The notes under the pieces were generated by a model. That model did no database searches. It was not told where the DNA came from and saw only the letters and a program-made list of their open reading frames with translations. Positions 35,201 to 44,216 of a DNA stretch of 64,000 nucleotides are shown here, one piece after another; position 1 is the stretch's first letter, and every line of letters starts with the position of its first letter. A program made the position numbers and the translations under genes. This stretch comes from Natrinema marinum (GTDB lineage Archaea > Halobacteriota > Halobacteria > Halobacteriales > Natrialbaceae): NCBI RefSeq assembly GCF_024296685.1, contig NZ_CP100763.1:2852001-2916000 (forward strand). Direction: 5' to 3'.

Positions 35201-35835
35201 ATGATCGGCATGTGTTTGGCGATGAACTTCGTCTCCTTGTCCTTCGGCGTGTACTGGAGACCGGTCTCCTTGTCGTACAGCGAGATCTCCTCTGCGTAGC
35301 GTTCGACCTCCTCCTGGCGGGCGTCGTACTGTTCCATGCCGACGAGCGCGCGCGTGTAGTCGGCCACGAGCACCGACAGCGCCTGCGCGGTTCCGCCGGC
35401 CGAACGGATCGGGCCGGCGTAGTAGACGTTGACGAACTCCGTCCCGTCGTCGTTCGTGAGGATCTCGACCCGATCGATTCCCTCGATAGGCGCTGCGACG
35501 ACCCCCTCGGTCAGTAGGGCGACCGCGGTCCGAACCGCACCCTCGATCTTGCCCGCTTTCGTCTCGTAATCGCCGACGCGACCCTCGGCGAAGTCCGCCG
35601 CGAGTTCGAGCGCGGCCTCCTCGCGGGACATCTCGCCCTCGAGTTCGCGGACGCGCTCGGCGACGCCGTCGATCCCGAGGATGTTCTCGACCCGGTCGGC
35701 CATGTCCTTGGCGACCGGAATCTCCACCTCGGGTTTCGGATCGCCGCCCCGCTCTTTGGCCCGCTCGGCGACGTCGAAGGCCTCGTCGAGCTGCGATTCG
35801 AGTCGCTCGAAGTAGCGCTCGTCTTCCGCCCGCAT
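32200..35835 (-). CDS. polC: DNA polymerase D large subunit (DP2)
   Basis: This 1211-residue catalytic subunit of the archaeal replicative polymerase D works with DP1 (not in this window). The N-terminal region contains [17 protein letters not shown]. An acidic insertion follows (about 283-330, rich in D and E), a halophile trait. The catalytic double-psi beta-barrel region has [18 protein letters not shown] and [20 protein letters not shown], where the Asp residues of NCDGDED bind magnesium. Zinc fingers are visible as [18 protein letters not shown], CYDC...CPRCERE and CLDCG...CREC. No intein is present (some haloarchaeal copies have one). One base separates it from the upstream PPC-domain gene, so they are co-transcribed. 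Confidence 0.95.
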   Translation of the reverse strand: [1211 protein letters not shown]

Positions 35836-35836
35836 G

Positions 35837-36256
35837 TTAGAGCCAGAGGTCCAGTTCGGTGGTCTCGTCGTACTCGCGCTCGAGGGGGTCCTCGAAGGCG
35901 CGCAGGTTGACCTCGCCGGCCCAGACCGTCGCCTCGTTCAGGTGGCCGGCGACCGTCTCGCCGTCCGGTCCCGAGAGGACCGCGTGCGTGTGGGCGAAGC
36001 GCTCCCCCTCGAGCCACGAGACGTTCCCCGTACAGCTTGCCACCTCGAGCGGCTCGTCGAACTCGATCGGATGGTACTCGCAGTCCTCCTGATCGTAAAA
36101 CCAGAGTTCGGCGTCCTGGACCGCGCCGATCGCGGTGAACCAGGCGGCATCGGCCTCGACCGCGTCCGCGAGCGACTCGATCTCGGCCCGCCAGTCGGCA
36201 CCCGTCTCGAGGCGGGCGACGTACTCCCCGGCGGGGTCGACGGCTCGATAGTTCAT
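35837..36256 (-). CDS. PPC-domain (DUF296) DNA-binding protein
   Basis: This 139-residue protein is of the PPC/DUF296 family, which forms trimers and binds DNA in some bacteria and plants. Visible features are YVARLETGADWRAEIESLA, ASCTGNVSWLEGE, AHTHAVLSGPDG and AGHLNEATVWAGEVNL; the two His residues in HTH and the following GHL fit the family's metal or fold core. The start at 36256 (MNYRAVDPAGEYV) matches the domain start; a nearby upstream ATG at 36265 cannot be excluded. It is first in an operon with polC. Confidence 0.85.
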   Translation of the reverse strand: MNYRAVDPAGEYVARLETGADWRAEIESLADAVEADAAWFTAIGAVQDAELWFYDQEDCEYHPIEFDEPLEVASCTGNVSWLEGERFAHTHAVLSGPDGETVAGHLNEATVWAGEVNLRAFEDPLEREYDETTELDLWL

Positions 36257-36522
36257 ACGACACATCAGTAGCTGCCGATAGAAAAAGTTCTGCGTTCGGT
36301 CAGTGGCAGGCAATTCGATGCTAACGATATGCACGATAGTGGGCAAAGATGACCATAAAGTGCCCCCCATTGGTAATTTCAGCCCAATACTGGACATTAA
36401 TACAGATTGTACACCAGTATCGGGCATAAGGTGACAATTCTAATCCACCACCCCGGTATTATCGACATAAACGATACACACATCAAAAGTTATATAAGGA
36501 AGACTATGGCATATGCGAAAGT
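36257..36522. promoter_or_regulatory. Divergent promoter region between PPC-polC and the dipeptide transporter
   Basis: This A/T-rich interval carries AAAGTTATATAAGGAAG (36484-36500), with TTATATAA centred about 29 bases before the substrate-binding-protein ATG at 36523. That fits a leaderless or nearly leaderless transcript. AGAAAAAGTT (36279-36288) about 26 bases from the PPC start may serve the other direction. Several TAT- and ATAC-rich repeats occur between, but no clear palindrome was found. Confidence 0.55.
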
Positions 36523-38109
36523 ATGTCACATAACGTGGCAAATATCACCAGACGGCGGCTCCTGGGCTCGGGAGCGGCCGTCTCAGCGTCAGTAATCGCA
36601 GGGTGCATCGGTGGCGGCGGTGGGTCCGGAAACAACGACCGGTTCCACTTCACGCAGGAGCAATCACGCGAGGAACAGTTCGATCCCGTCGTCTCGAACG
36701 ACGCCTACAGCTTCCAGGTGATTCAGCTCGTCTTCGACGGCCTCTACGAGTACGGCGAGAACCTCGAGTTACAGCCGAAACTCGCGGCCGGCGAGCCGAC
36801 GGTCGAACGCGAGGGGACGCGGTACATCTTCGAACTCGAGGAGGGCGCGACGTTCCACAACGGCGACGAGGTGACCGCCGAAGACGTCGAACACTCGTTC
36901 GTCGCACCCGTCGAGGAGGAGACGGAGAACGCCGCCGAGTACAACATGATCGAGAACACCGAGGTCATCGACGACTACCAGCTGCAGGTCGACCTCGGAG
37001 ACCAGCCGTACGGTCCGTTCGAACTCGCGACGATGGGCGTCACGGTGGTGTCCAAGAGCGCTCGAACCGAAGACCGGGACGCGTACAACACGAATCCGGT
37101 CGGCTCCGGTCCGTTCACGTTCGCCGAACTTCAGGAGAACGAGTACGTCGACTTAGAGCGCAACGACGACTACTGGGACGACCTCGAGCCGAACCTTCCC
37201 AGCGTCCGCTTCGTGGCCCACGACGACAACGCGGGCCGGGTCTCGGACATCCGCGCGGGGAACACCGACGCCATCGCGGGGATCCCCAACGACGACTGGA
37301 GCGTCCTCGAGAACGAGGAGGGCGTCCAGCTCCACTCGGCCGAGAGCCCGACGTTCATGTACATGGCCTTCAACTGTAACGAAGGTCCGACGACCAACCC
37401 GCAGGTACGGAAGGCCATCGCCCACTCGTTCTCGATGTCGGACTTCATCGAGTCCAACGCGGGGAACGTGACCTCCCCGATGTACAGTCCGATCCCGCCG
37501 GTCGTCAACGAGGTCTGGGAGTTCCCGGAGGACGAGTACCAGAACATGCTACCGTCGTACGACCCCGATCGGGCCCAGTCGCTGCTCGACGAGCACGCGC
37601 CGGACGACTTCACGCCGACGATCATCACGCCCGAGGGGATCCGCGCGCAACTGGCAGAGCGGATCGCCACCCGGCTGGACGAGATCGGATACGGAGCCGA
37701 CGTGCAGAAGCTCGACTTCGCGACGCTCGTCGAGAAGTACACCACCGGGAACGCGAGCGACTACCAGATGTACCTGCTGGGCTGGACCGGTGGCCCCGAC
37801 CCCGACTACTACCTCTACCCGCTCTTCCACGAGAGTCAGGCGGGGACCAACCAGGGCCACTACTACGGCGGGAGCGACGGCTTCCACCAGAACATCGCCG
37901 ACGCCCGGAACTCGGCCGACCAGGAGCAACGGTACGACCTCTACGAACCCGTTATTCGCGAGATCGTCGAACAGTTGCCCGTCATGCCGGCGTTCACTCA
38001 GGACAACACGATGGCCTCGAGAAACTACGTCTCCGGCCTCCAGGCCCACCCCGAGGTGACGAGAAATCCGACGCTCGTCGCGGAGTATACGAACGTCTCG
38101 CTCGAGTGA
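36523..38109 (+). CDS. Tat-exported lipoprotein, dipeptide/oligopeptide ABC substrate-binding protein
   Basis: This 528-residue extracellular solute-binding protein belongs to family 5 (SBP_bac_5). The N-terminus has a twin-arginine signal, ITRRRLLGSGAAVSASVIAG, and lipobox AGC, so Cys about residue 27 is predicted to anchor it by a lipid. The mature part has DPVVSNDAYSFQVIQLVFDG, FELEEGATFHNGDEVTAEDV and NPVGSGPFTF, all typical of peptide- or nickel-binding family members. It heads the five-gene transporter operon to 42830, separated from the first permease by a hairpin. Confidence 0.9.
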   Translation: MSHNVANITRRRLLGSGAAVSASVIAGCIGGGGGSGNNDRFHFTQEQSREEQFDPVVSNDAYSFQVIQLVFDGLYEYGENLELQPKLAAGEPTVEREGTRYIFELEEGATFHNGDEVTAEDVEHSFVAPVEEETENAAEYNMIENTEVIDDYQLQVDLGDQPYGPFELATMGVTVVSKSARTEDRDAYNTNPVGSGPFTFAELQENEYVDLERNDDYWDDLEPNLPSVRFVAHDDNAGRVSDIRAGNTDAIAGIPNDDWSVLENEEGVQLHSAESPTFMYMAFNCNEGPTTNPQVRKAIAHSFSMSDFIESNAGNVTSPMYSPIPPVVNEVWEFPEDEYQNMLPSYDPDRAQSLLDEHAPDDFTPTIITPEGIRAQLAERIATRLDEIGYGADVQKLDFATLVEKYTTGNASDYQMYLLGWTGGPDPDYYLYPLFHESQAGTNQGHYYGGSDGFHQNIADARNSADQEQRYDLYEPVIREIVEQLPVMPAFTQDNTMASRNYVSGLQAHPEVTRNPTLVAEYTNVSLE

Positions 38110-38164
38110 GGACGGCCCGCTCGAGCGACCGCGACCAACCGGCCGCTCGCGCGAACCGCCCGCG

Positions 38165-38188
38165 GTCGGCGGGGACCGCCCTGCCGAC
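38165..38188 (+). terminator. Stem-loop between the binding-protein and permease genes
   Basis: GTCGGCGGGG (38165-38174), a four-base loop ACCG, and CCCTGCCGAC (38179-38188) pair at nine of ten positions. It lies in the 136-base gap after the binding-protein gene. Such a hairpin can slow decay or attenuate read-through so that binding protein exceeds permease, as in bacterial transporter operons. This is inference. Confidence 0.5.
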
Positions 38189-38245
38189 TCGAGGGCGGGG
38201 ACCGAAACCGATGCCGCGACGAGATATTAGACCATTCGCTGATCA

Positions 38246-39292
38246 ATGAAACTGCTAAAGTACGCGATATACAGACTCTTGCAGGCGATTCCGGTCCTGA
38301 TCGGGATCTCCGTCATCACGTTCCTGCTCGCGAATCTGGGACCGGGCGATCCGGTCAGCCTGATGCTGCAGGGCCAGGAACACAGCGAGGAACTGGTCAG
38401 GGCGATCGAACAGAAGTACGGGCTGGACAAACCGTTGCACGAACGCTATCTGACGTACATGGCCGGCCTGCTCCAGGGCGACCTCGGGCAAAGCATCTAC
38501 TACGAACGGCCGGTGACGGGCCTGATGCTGGACCGCATCGGGCCGACGCTCCTGTTGGTCCTGTCGGCGTACGCGTTCGCGCTCGTGACGGCGATTCCCC
38601 TCGGTATCATCGCCGCTGACCGGCGCAACGAGCCGACCGATCACGCCTCGCGCATCACCGCGCTCGTCGGCGTCAGTACCCCGTCGTTCTGGATCGGGAT
38701 CGTCCTGATCCTCATCTTCGCGGTCGAGTTACCCAATTTCCCCTGGCCGCTCTCGCTGCTGACCGCGATACCCGGCCTGCCGTTGCCCTCGAGCGGGCTC
38801 GTCTACCCGTGGCGACCGCCCAGCGCCTACCGTGGGATCAACGGCCACATCGAGCTGTACTATCAGACGATACGACACCTCTTGCTGCCGATGATCGCGC
38901 TGGGGACGCTGCAGATGGCGACGATCATGCGCGTCGAGCGCACGCAGATGATCGAGTCCCTGCAGGGCGAGTACGTCAAGTTAGCGCGGGCCTACGGCGT
39001 GCCCGAGCGGACGATCCTGCGAAAGCACGCGTTCCAGGTGGCCCAGCTGCCGATCATCACCATCGTCGGCCTCAACCTGTCGACGGCGCTGGGCGGGGCG
39101 GTCCTGGTCGAGACGGTGTTCAACATCAACGGCATGGGACAGCTGTTCGTTAGCGCGATTCAGCAGAACGACTATCAACTCGTGATGGGCGTCACGATGA
39201 TGCTCGGCGTCCTGTTCGTGGTCGGCGTCATCATCACTGACATCTCGTACGCGTACGTCGACCCGCGAGTCACCTACGGAGAGCAAGAATAA
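38246..39292 (+). CDS. Dipeptide-type ABC transporter permease (DppB-like)
   Basis: This 348-residue inner-membrane subunit has about six membrane helices. The N-terminus is typical of DppB/OppB proteins (YRLLQAIPVLIGISVITFLL, GPGDPVSLMLQGQ). The EAA-like loop that contacts the ATPase is YVKLARAYGVPERTILRKH. The end (VVGVIITDISYAYVDPRV) is characteristic of this permease class. It is followed one base later by the second permease. Confidence 0.92.
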   Translation: MKLLKYAIYRLLQAIPVLIGISVITFLLANLGPGDPVSLMLQGQEHSEELVRAIEQKYGLDKPLHERYLTYMAGLLQGDLGQSIYYERPVTGLMLDRIGPTLLLVLSAYAFALVTAIPLGIIAADRRNEPTDHASRITALVGVSTPSFWIGIVLILIFAVELPNFPWPLSLLTAIPGLPLPSSGLVYPWRPPSAYRGINGHIELYYQTIRHLLLPMIALGTLQMATIMRVERTQMIESLQGEYVKLARAYGVPERTILRKHAFQVAQLPIITIVGLNLSTALGGAVLVETVFNINGMGQLFVSAIQQNDYQLVMGVTMMLGVLFVVGVIITDISYAYVDPRVTYGEQE

Positions 39293-39293
39293 G

Positions 39294-40334
39294 ATGGCAA
39301 TCGGCGACTCACACTACGACGGCGAACGAGACTCGGCGGCCGGCGAAACGGCCGGAGACGACGTCGAGGCGCGCGTCGGCTGGCGCCACACCTTGGCGCA
39401 GATCAAGCGCGACACCACGGCCCGCTGGGGGCTGTACATCGTCGCGACCGTCCTGTTCGTCGCGGTCTACGCGTTCGTGGACAGCCACCTCTCACTGCTG
39501 ACGTTCGGGCTGCTGTCGGACTTCACGTTCGCGAAGTTCCTCCCGATCTTCGATCACCCGACGCACATTCCGCCGCCGGGTGAGGGAACACAGCACATGC
39601 CGCCGTACTTCCCGCTGGCCGAGCAGTCGTGGAACCCGCTACCTGCCGGCGGCACGCTCGACCATCCGCTCGGGACGGACCACACCGGTCGAGACTACTT
39701 CACCCGGATCGTCTACGGGACACAGGTATCGGTGTTCGTCGGACTGATCTCGACGTTCATCGGGCTCTCCGGCGGGACGATCGTCGGGGCCGTCGCCGGT
39801 TACTACGGCGGCCGCGTCGACGACACGCTGATGCGGCTCGTCGAGATGATCTACGCCATCCCGCCGCTGATCCTCATCATCGTCTTCACCGTCTTCGTCG
39901 GCGGGGCGAACATCTGGTACGCGGTCCTCGGCGTCGGCATCGCGTTCGTACCGGTTTTCGCTCGCATCATTCGGAGCCGGGTCCTGAGCATCCGCGAGAT
40001 GGACTACATCGAGGCGGCCCGCGCCGCCGGCGTGAAAGACCGCCACATTATCATGCGACACGTCGTCCCGAACAGCTTCGCGCCGGTGCTGGTGTACGCG
40101 ACACTCCAGATCGGCGTGACGATCCTCATCGTGGCCGGGCTCTCCTTCCTCGGCTACGGCGCACAGCCGCCGACCCCGGACTGGGGCCAGATGCTCCAGA
40201 CCGCACACGGCTACATGCACTCGAACATCTGGCTCTCGATCTGGCCGGGGCTGGCGATCGTGATCACTATCATGGGCTTCAACCTGTTCGGCGACGGCCT
40301 GCAGGACGCCCTCGACCCGCGAATCGATGACTGA
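39294..40334 (+). CDS. Dipeptide-type ABC transporter permease (DppC-like)
   Basis: This 346-residue second permease has a longer acidic cytoplasmic N-terminus, then a segment HPLGTDHTGRDYFTRIVYG typical of DppC/OppC, about six helices, and the coupling loop IEAARAAGVKDRHIIMRHVV. The C-terminus (GFNLFGDGLQDALDPR) is a DppC hallmark. Between DppB and DppC one base separates stop and start; two bases separate it from the next gene. Confidence 0.92.
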   Translation: MAIGDSHYDGERDSAAGETAGDDVEARVGWRHTLAQIKRDTTARWGLYIVATVLFVAVYAFVDSHLSLLTFGLLSDFTFAKFLPIFDHPTHIPPPGEGTQHMPPYFPLAEQSWNPLPAGGTLDHPLGTDHTGRDYFTRIVYGTQVSVFVGLISTFIGLSGGTIVGAVAGYYGGRVDDTLMRLVEMIYAIPPLILIIVFTVFVGGANIWYAVLGVGIAFVPVFARIIRSRVLSIREMDYIEAARAAGVKDRHIIMRHVVPNSFAPVLVYATLQIGVTILIVAGLSFLGYGAQPPTPDWGQMLQTAHGYMHSNIWLSIWPGLAIVITIMGFNLFGDGLQDALDPRIDD

Positions 40335-40336
40335 CA

Positions 40337-41500
40337 ATGAGTTCGGAACCACTACTTCGCGTCGAGAACCTCAAAACGCAGTTCGATACGGAAGCAGGAA
40401 CAGTACGCGCCGTCGACGGCATCTCCTTCGAAGTCTACGAAGGGGAGATCGTCGGCCTCGTCGGCGAGAGCGGCGCCGGCAAATCGGTCGCCTCGATGAG
40501 CCTGCTACGGCTCGTCGAGAGCCCCGGCGAGATCGTCGCCGGCGAGATCACCTACAAGGGCGAGACGATCGTCGGCATCGAGGAGGGGCCGGACGGCGAG
40601 CCCCGACAGCGCGACGACGCCCTCTCGAGCGAGGAGATTCGGACCCGCATTCGGGGCAACGAGATCGCGGTGATCTTCCAGGATCCGATGGAGTCGCTCA
40701 ACCCCGTCTTCACCGTCGGCGGACAGCTCCGGGAGTTCATCGAACTCAACCGCGGGCTGCCGGAAGACGAGGCGAAAGCCGAGGCGATCGACATGCTCCG
40801 CGAGGTCGGCATCCCCGATCCCGAGCAGCGCTACGAGGAGTACCCCCACCAGTTCTCCGGCGGGATGCGCCAGCGCGTACTCATCGCGATGGCGCTGGCC
40901 TGCGAGCCGAGCCTCATCATCGCCGACGAGCCGACGACGGCTCTGGACGTGACGGTGGAAGGGCAGATCCTCGATCTCGTGGACGACCTCCAGGAGAAGT
41001 ACGGGACCAGCTTCATCTGGGTCACCCACGATCTGGGCGTCGTCGCCGAGATCTGCGACCGGGTGAACGTCATGTACTTAGGCGAGATCGTCGAGCAATC
41101 GCCGGTCGACGAGCTGTTTTACGACACCAAACACCCCTACACCAACGCGCTGCTGAACTCGATTCCCCGCCCCGATCGGACCGTCTCGGACCTCGAGGCG
41201 ATCGAGGGCGTGATGCCCGAGGCGATCAATCCGCCGTCGGGCTGTCGGTTCCACCCGCGCTGTCCCGACGCGCACGAAGTGTGCACGCGGGTCCACCCCG
41301 AACCGAGGGTCGTCGCCGACGCCGACGGCGAACCGCACCGCGCGGCCTGCGTCAAACACGGCGCGTTCGACGCCGACTACGACGGGAGCCCGCCGCTCGA
41401 GGCGGCGGAAGCCGAAGAAAGTCCACAGACGGTCGAGCCGGAATCGGAACTCGCGGCCAATCCGGTCGCGGACGAGAGCGGAGGTGAGGGCGGTGAGTAG
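40337..41500 (+). CDS. Dipeptide-type ABC transporter ATP-binding protein (DppD-like)
   Basis: This 387-residue cytoplasmic ATPase has Walker [10 protein letters not shown] (about 43-51), Q-loop [12 protein letters not shown], signature FSGGMRQRV and Walker [15 protein letters not shown]. The extended C-terminal oligopeptide-transporter domain contains the cysteine-rich segment [15 protein letters not shown], which in this family can bind a [4Fe-4S] cluster. The acidic tail ([16 protein letters not shown]) is extra. Its last codons overlap the start of the DppF-like gene. Confidence 0.92.
   Translation: MSSEPLLRVENLKTQFDTEAGTVRAVDGISFEVYEGEIVGLVGESGAGKSVASMSLLRLVESPGEIVAGEITYKGETIVGIEEGPDGEPRQRDDALSSEEIRTRIRGNEIAVIFQDPMESLNPVFTVGGQLREFIELNRGLPEDEAKAEAIDMLREVGIPDPEQRYEEYPHQFSGGMRQRVLIAMALACEPSLIIADEPTTALDVTVEGQILDLVDDLQEKYGTSFIWVTHDLGVVAEICDRVNVMYLGEIVEQSPVDELFYDTKHPYTNALLNSIPRPDRTVSDLEAIEGVMPEAINPPSGCRFHPRCPDAHEVCTRVHPEPRVVADADGEPHRAACVKHGAFDADYDGSPPLEAAEAEESPQTVEPESELAANPVADESGGEGGE
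41480..41487 (+). promoter_or_regulatory. Shine-Dalgarno sequence that fixes the DppF-like start
   Basis: GGAGGTGA is fully complementary to the 3' end of archaeal 16S rRNA. It lies five bases before GTG at 41493, inside the end of the DppD-like gene. It supports GTG 41493 over GTG 41484 (within the motif) and ATG 41511. Confidence 0.65.
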
Positions 41501-42830
41501 CGGGATCCGGATGGACGAGGAGGACAGCTACGACCGAGAGGGACCGCTGCTCGAACTCGAGGGCGTCTCCAAATACTTCGCCCAGGAGTCGGGGCTGCTG
41601 GGGGGCGTCCAGTTCGATTCCAGCCGTTTTCCGCCGGTCAGCGTCGACCGCGGGCGGGTCGAAGCGGTCGACGACATCTCCCTCGAGATCCGGCCGGGCG
41701 AGACGCTCGGGCTCGTCGGCGAGTCCGGCTGCGGCAAGAGCACGCTCGGCCGGACGATCCTGCGCCTGCTCGAGCCCACCGAGGGAGACATCTACTTCAA
41801 AGGAGAGAACTTGGCCGATCTCGGCGGCGAGGAACTGCGCCAGACCAGGTCGGACATGCAGATGATCTTTCAGGACCCGCAGTCGTCGCTCGATCCGCGG
41901 ATGAAGGTCGGCCGGATCATCGAGGAGCCGATGCAGGCCCACGACATGCTCGACGACGAGGGGCGGGAGGCCCGCGCGAAAGAGCTGTTAGAGAAGGTCG
42001 GGCTCGATCCGCGCCACTACAACCGGTACCCCCACGCCTTCTCCGGCGGGCAGCGCCAGCGGATCAACCTGGCGCGGGCGCTGTCGGTCGATCCGGACTT
42101 CGTCGTCTGCGACGAGCCCGTCTCCGCGCTGGACGTCTCCATCCAGGCGCAGGTGCTGAACACGATGGAGGAACTTCAGGAGGAGTTCGGCCTCACCTAC
42201 CTCTTCATCGCCCACGACCTCTCGGTGATCCGCCACATCTCCGACCGCGTGGCGGTGATGTACCTGGGCCACATCGTCGAGCTAGCGGAGAAAGAGGAAC
42301 TGTTCGAGAACCCACAGCACCCCTACACGCGTGCATTGCTCGAGTCGATCCCCGTCCCCGATCCACGGGAGACGGGAACCAGAGGCGTCCTCGAGAGCGA
42401 GGTACCGAGTCCGGCGAATCCGCCCTCCGGCTGTCGGTTCCGGACCCGCTGTCCGCGCCTGATCGCGCCCGACGCGTACGACTGGGGCGACGGCGAGTGG
42501 GAGCGGACGCGGGCGTTCATGCGCGCGGTCAAGCGCCGAACGTTCGAGCCGATGCCGGCCGCGGAGGTCGACGCCGCGTTCTTCGACGGCGACCTGCCGG
42601 ACGGCCAGGCGGGAGATGTCGTCGCCGAAGCCATCGACCTCGTCGCGACCGATCGCGAACCGGACGGCGACCGCGAGGGAGACGGCCCGGTCCGGTGGGA
42701 GGCGGCGACCGACCTGTTGCTCGAGTCCTTCGCCGAACGGAGTATCTGCGCGCGCGAACGGCCGGCGTACGACCTCGAGTCGGCGGACGGAGCGGGCGAG
42801 CGGTTCGCGGCGTGTCACTTACACCGGTGA
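41493..42830 (+). CDS. Dipeptide-type ABC transporter ATP-binding protein (DppF-like), extended C-terminus
   Basis: This 445-residue partner ATPase has Walker [11 protein letters not shown]-loop [12 protein letters not shown], signature FSGGQRQRI, Walker [15 protein letters not shown] and the Cys-rich [11 protein letters not shown] near the C-terminus. A further domain of about 120 residues (from [16 protein letters not shown] to the end [10 protein letters not shown]) is longer than in bacterial DppF and includes another pair, RSICARER and FAACHLH. The start is set at GTG 41493 by the strong Shine-Dalgarno sequence; it overlaps the DppD-like gene by eight bases. Confidence 0.9.
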   Translation: MSSGIRMDEEDSYDREGPLLELEGVSKYFAQESGLLGGVQFDSSRFPPVSVDRGRVEAVDDISLEIRPGETLGLVGESGCGKSTLGRTILRLLEPTEGDIYFKGENLADLGGEELRQTRSDMQMIFQDPQSSLDPRMKVGRIIEEPMQAHDMLDDEGREARAKELLEKVGLDPRHYNRYPHAFSGGQRQRINLARALSVDPDFVVCDEPVSALDVSIQAQVLNTMEELQEEFGLTYLFIAHDLSVIRHISDRVAVMYLGHIVELAEKEELFENPQHPYTRALLESIPVPDPRETGTRGVLESEVPSPANPPSGCRFRTRCPRLIAPDAYDWGDGEWERTRAFMRAVKRRTFEPMPAAEVDAAFFDGDLPDGQAGDVVAEAIDLVATDREPDGDREGDGPVRWEAATDLLLESFAERSICARERPAYDLESADGAGERFAACHLHR

Positions 42831-43045
42831 GCAAGCGAGGAGGTCCGCCATCGTGTCCGCTTTCCCTCATTTGTGAGCCGGTCGCGAACCTCGAGACCCG
42901 TCGCCGATGGAACGAACGAATACCGACGATACGTGTCTCAATACCGTCGTGCGTCCGACACCACACGCGTCACTGGCGCCGTCGAACCCACACGATCGTT
43001 CATCTCGAAAACACTTATACAACCGCCACACTTCTTTACTACTGT

Positions 43046-43204
43046 ATGAGTAAACTACTCACCACCGTCACAGCAAGTACGAACCGACTCGCGAAGACCC
43101 GACGCACGATCGCCCACTCCCCCGACTTCGGCGGCGACCGGCCGACCGACGAGAGCGGGCGACCAGCCACGCGCATTCCACCGGGCGGCTTTCTCACCGG
43201 GTGA
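43046..43204 (+). CDS. Small protein of 52 residues, unknown
   Basis: ATG at 43046 opens MSKLLTTVTASTNRLAKTRR and the frame ends PPGGFLTG. ACACTTATACAACC (43011-43024) is a good TATA candidate about 28 bases upstream, so a leaderless transcript is likely. The product is not acidic and has no cysteines, domain or membrane segment. It may be a real haloarchaeal small protein or a short regulatory peptide; no homologue is recalled. Confidence 0.45.
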   Translation: MSKLLTTVTASTNRLAKTRRTIAHSPDFGGDRPTDESGRPATRIPPGGFLTG

Positions 43205-43268
43205 GGACTCGAGTCGATGATCGACCCCCGTGGCCGCGGTCTGCACTTTTCGCTCGATTCGGCGCCGC

Positions 43269-43775
43269 TCAGTCGAACACCGACGACGGCCCCTTGAGGT
43301 ACACGTCCTGTTCGGTCACCCGCTCGTAGACGTCGTAGAGCGCCTCTACTGCCGTTTCATCGGGGTCGAACCGGACGTGGGGCGCGGCGTGATAGCCCCG
43401 ACAACTGAGCAGGAAGAAGTACAGCGTCCGGTGGTGGTCGGGCGTCGCGTCGATGACGCCCATCGAGCGGCCGCCGAGGTCGTCCGAGAAGTCGTTCAGC
43501 AGCGCCGCGATGTCGTCGTGAAGCTGGTCGTCCGGCCGATATCGCGGCACCCCGAACGTCCGCTGCATGTACGTCGTCGCCGCCTCGAGAAACGGGTTCG
43601 AATCGAGCCCCGTCGGATCCACGGCCCGAAACGTCTCGTAGAGATCGAGGATCGAGGAGAGTTCCCCGCGCGTGACCGCGATGGGCATCACGGGGTCGCC
43701 GTTGGGCAACGAGTAGTCCGGAAAGGCGTGCGAACCGGGGTCGGGCAACCGGGCGAACACCTGTTCGAGCGACAT
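43269..43775 (-). CDS. Unknown soluble haloarchaeal protein, 168 residues
   Basis: The product starts MSLEQVFARLPDPGSHAFPD and includes IAVTRGELSSILDLYETFRA, DDIAALLNDFSDDLGGRSMG and RVTEQDVYLKGPSSVFD. It is acidic and G/C-rich at third codon positions, so it is a real gene, but I recognise no family or active site. The start at 43775 is preferred over 43802 because the intervening residues are unlike the rest. It ends near the HxlR regulator and is transcribed in the same direction. Confidence 0.68.
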   Translation of the reverse strand: MSLEQVFARLPDPGSHAFPDYSLPNGDPVMPIAVTRGELSSILDLYETFRAVDPTGLDSNPFLEAATTYMQRTFGVPRYRPDDQLHDDIAALLNDFSDDLGGRSMGVIDATPDHHRTLYFFLLSCRGYHAAPHVRFDPDETAVEALYDVYERVTEQDVYLKGPSSVFD

Positions 43776-43829
43776 GTATTCGCCTATGTCACGAGATCCC
43801 AAACTGTTACCGGTGGCGTCGGCTCGCGG

Positions 43830-44204
43830 CTACGCCTCCCGATCGGCGGCCCACTCGAGCAGCGGCTGGAGCCGACGACAGAGTTCGTCGCCGTCGTCGG
43901 TGAGGTCGTACTCGACGCGCGGTGGTATCTCCGCGTACTGCTCGCGCTCGAGGTAGCCGGCGTCGACGAGATCCTCGAGCCGCGTCGAGAGCGTCGAACT
44001 GCTCACGTCCTCGAACGTCTCCTCGATCTCGCCGTAGCGCGCGGGGCCGATCGCGCCGACGACGCAGATCAGTTGCATCGCGTACCGACGGCTGAGGAGG
44101 TCCATCAGCCCGTCGAGTTGGCAGTAGCAGTCGAGATCGCACGGCGTATCGGATGCATCGGTCGTCTCGGCCGGCTCGAGTCGGTCGTCGTCGGATTCGC
44201 TCAT
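43830..44204 (-). CDS. HxlR-family winged-helix regulator with Cys-rich N-terminus
   Basis: This 124-residue transcription factor has a winged helix matching HxlR/MarR-type proteins (LLSRRYAMQLICVVGAIGPA, RYGEIEETFEDVSSSTLSTR, LEDLVDAGYLEREQYAEIPP). A preceding acidic segment holds three cysteines, Cys22, Cys26 and Cys28, in PCDLDCYCQL. Cysteines in that position could sense a thiophilic metal or oxidant. The gene is divergent from the organomercurial-lyase-like gene, 76 bases away across a set of inverted repeats, and is a likely regulator of it. Confidence 0.85.
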   Translation of the reverse strand: MSESDDDRLEPAETTDASDTPCDLDCYCQLDGLMDLLSRRYAMQLICVVGAIGPARYGEIEETFEDVSSSTLSTRLEDLVDAGYLEREQYAEIPPRVEYDLTDDGDELCRRLQPLLEWAADREA

Positions 44205-44216
44205 GGCTTTCGGTCA

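Noticed and set aside
36257-36427. Longer start of the PPC-domain gene
   Set aside because: The additional residues pass through the A/T-rich promoter interval and are unlike the family; MNYRAV at 36256 matches the domain start.
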